A DNA stretch of 5,620 nucleotides, from the NCBI GenBank assembly GCA_026785745.1, contig JAJAZO010000014.1, positions 1 to 5,620 on the forward strand. Direction: 5' to 3'. Below, one piece after another: positions 5,459-5,620 of this stretch. The stretch's first letter is position 1; every line of letters begins with the position of its first letter. The stretch comes from Chitinophagaceae bacterium. Lineage in GTDB: Bacteria > Bacteroidota > Bacteroidia > Chitinophagales > Chitinophagaceae. The notes beneath the pieces are model-generated. The model was not told the DNA's origin. It saw only the letters and a list, made by a program, of their open reading frames with translations, and did not search any database. The position numbers were made by a program, and so were the translations under genes.

Positions 5459-5546
5459 TTGCCTGCATGATGATAAAAAACTCTACCCACCAATTCCTTT
5501 GATTTTCCCTTAATTAATTTGTTCACCTAACTTTTTAAACAAGAGT

Positions 5547-5620
5547 ATGAAAAAATTATTGCTTTCTTTAGCCATCGTCGCCGTAGTAATCTTTGTATTT
5601 AGTTCCTGCGCCGCCACTAA
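5547..5620 (+). CDS. Lipoprotein N-terminus (partial, cut by window edge)
   Basis: Twenty-four codons are visible. They encode Met-Lys-Lys, a hydrophobic core rich in Leu, Val, Ile and Phe (about 4-18), and FSSC with Cys at 21, then Ala-Ala-Thr. This is a classic short lipoprotein signal of the form common in Bacteroidota, so the product is very probably secreted and lipid-anchored at Cys21. Nothing of the mature domain is in the window, so no function can be given. The gene is divergent from the 199-aa lipoprotein gene across an AT-rich intergenic region of about 230 nt. Confidence 0.75.
   Translation, partial: MKKLLLSLAIVAVVIFVFSSCAAT

Larger units (their letters stand above)
5316..5546. 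other. AT-rich divergent intergenic region
   Basis: This stretch separates two divergent lipoprotein genes. It holds the possible -7 elements at 5339-5346 (minus) and 5451-5458 (plus), several A and T runs and a TTAATTAA palindrome. I see no RNA gene, strong hairpin or repeat. A 60-codon open frame on the minus strand (5344-5526) has no protein-like features and is not called. Confidence 0.5.

Noticed and set aside
5344..5526. 60-codon minus-strand frame in the right intergenic region
   Set aside because: Lys/Phe/Asn-rich as expected from AT-rich noncoding DNA, no recognisable domain, and it overlaps likely promoters of both flanking lipoprotein genes.

Overview
The window looks like chromosomal DNA from the phylum Bacteroidota, most likely family Chitinophagaceae. 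Supporting signs are an AT-rich background, start sites without strong Shine-Dalgarno sequences, -7 elements of the TAnnTTTG type, several short lipoprotein leaders, an ECF sigma factor paired with an Asn-rich membrane protein, and copies of a CCGATAGCTATCGG palindrome that I recall from this group. The taxonomic call rests on recognition, not on a search.

Region 1 (1-2122, minus strand) is a regulatory cluster. Reading leftward it holds a 73-residue Cys-rich small membrane protein, an ECF sigma factor of 161 residues, and, 2 nt after the sigma stop, a large anti-sigma-like membrane protein that runs off the left edge (388 codons visible). The Cys-rich gene and the sigma gene are each preceded by the same bipartite motif, GCTGTAAC-N15-TTCGT, with identical spacing. 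This suggests the sigma factor transcribes its own operon and the small gene. The anti-sigma-like gene carries two in-frame copies of the palindrome and a GC-rich patch of degenerate tandem repeats, all in linkers between its domains.

Region 2 (about 2123-3494) starts with a divergent intergenic stretch containing a large imperfect inverted repeat and a split copy of the palindrome. It is followed on the plus strand by kbl (glycine C-acetyltransferase), whose likely start lies 147 nt inside the longest possible reading frame.

Region 3 (3517-5315, minus strand) holds a 199-residue lipoprotein and, 50 nt further on, a four-helix membrane protein with a cytoplasmic class III nucleotidyl cyclase domain. 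The two may be co-transcribed. The cyclase converges on kbl across 22 nt.

Region 4 (5316-5620) is an AT-rich divergent promoter region followed by the first 24 codons of a second, plus-strand lipoprotein cut off by the window edge.

The most interesting content is the apparent small ECF regulon (shared promoter, Cys-rich target, anti-sigma-like partner with an internally duplicated domain) and the repeat elements that inserted in frame into the anti-sigma-like gene.
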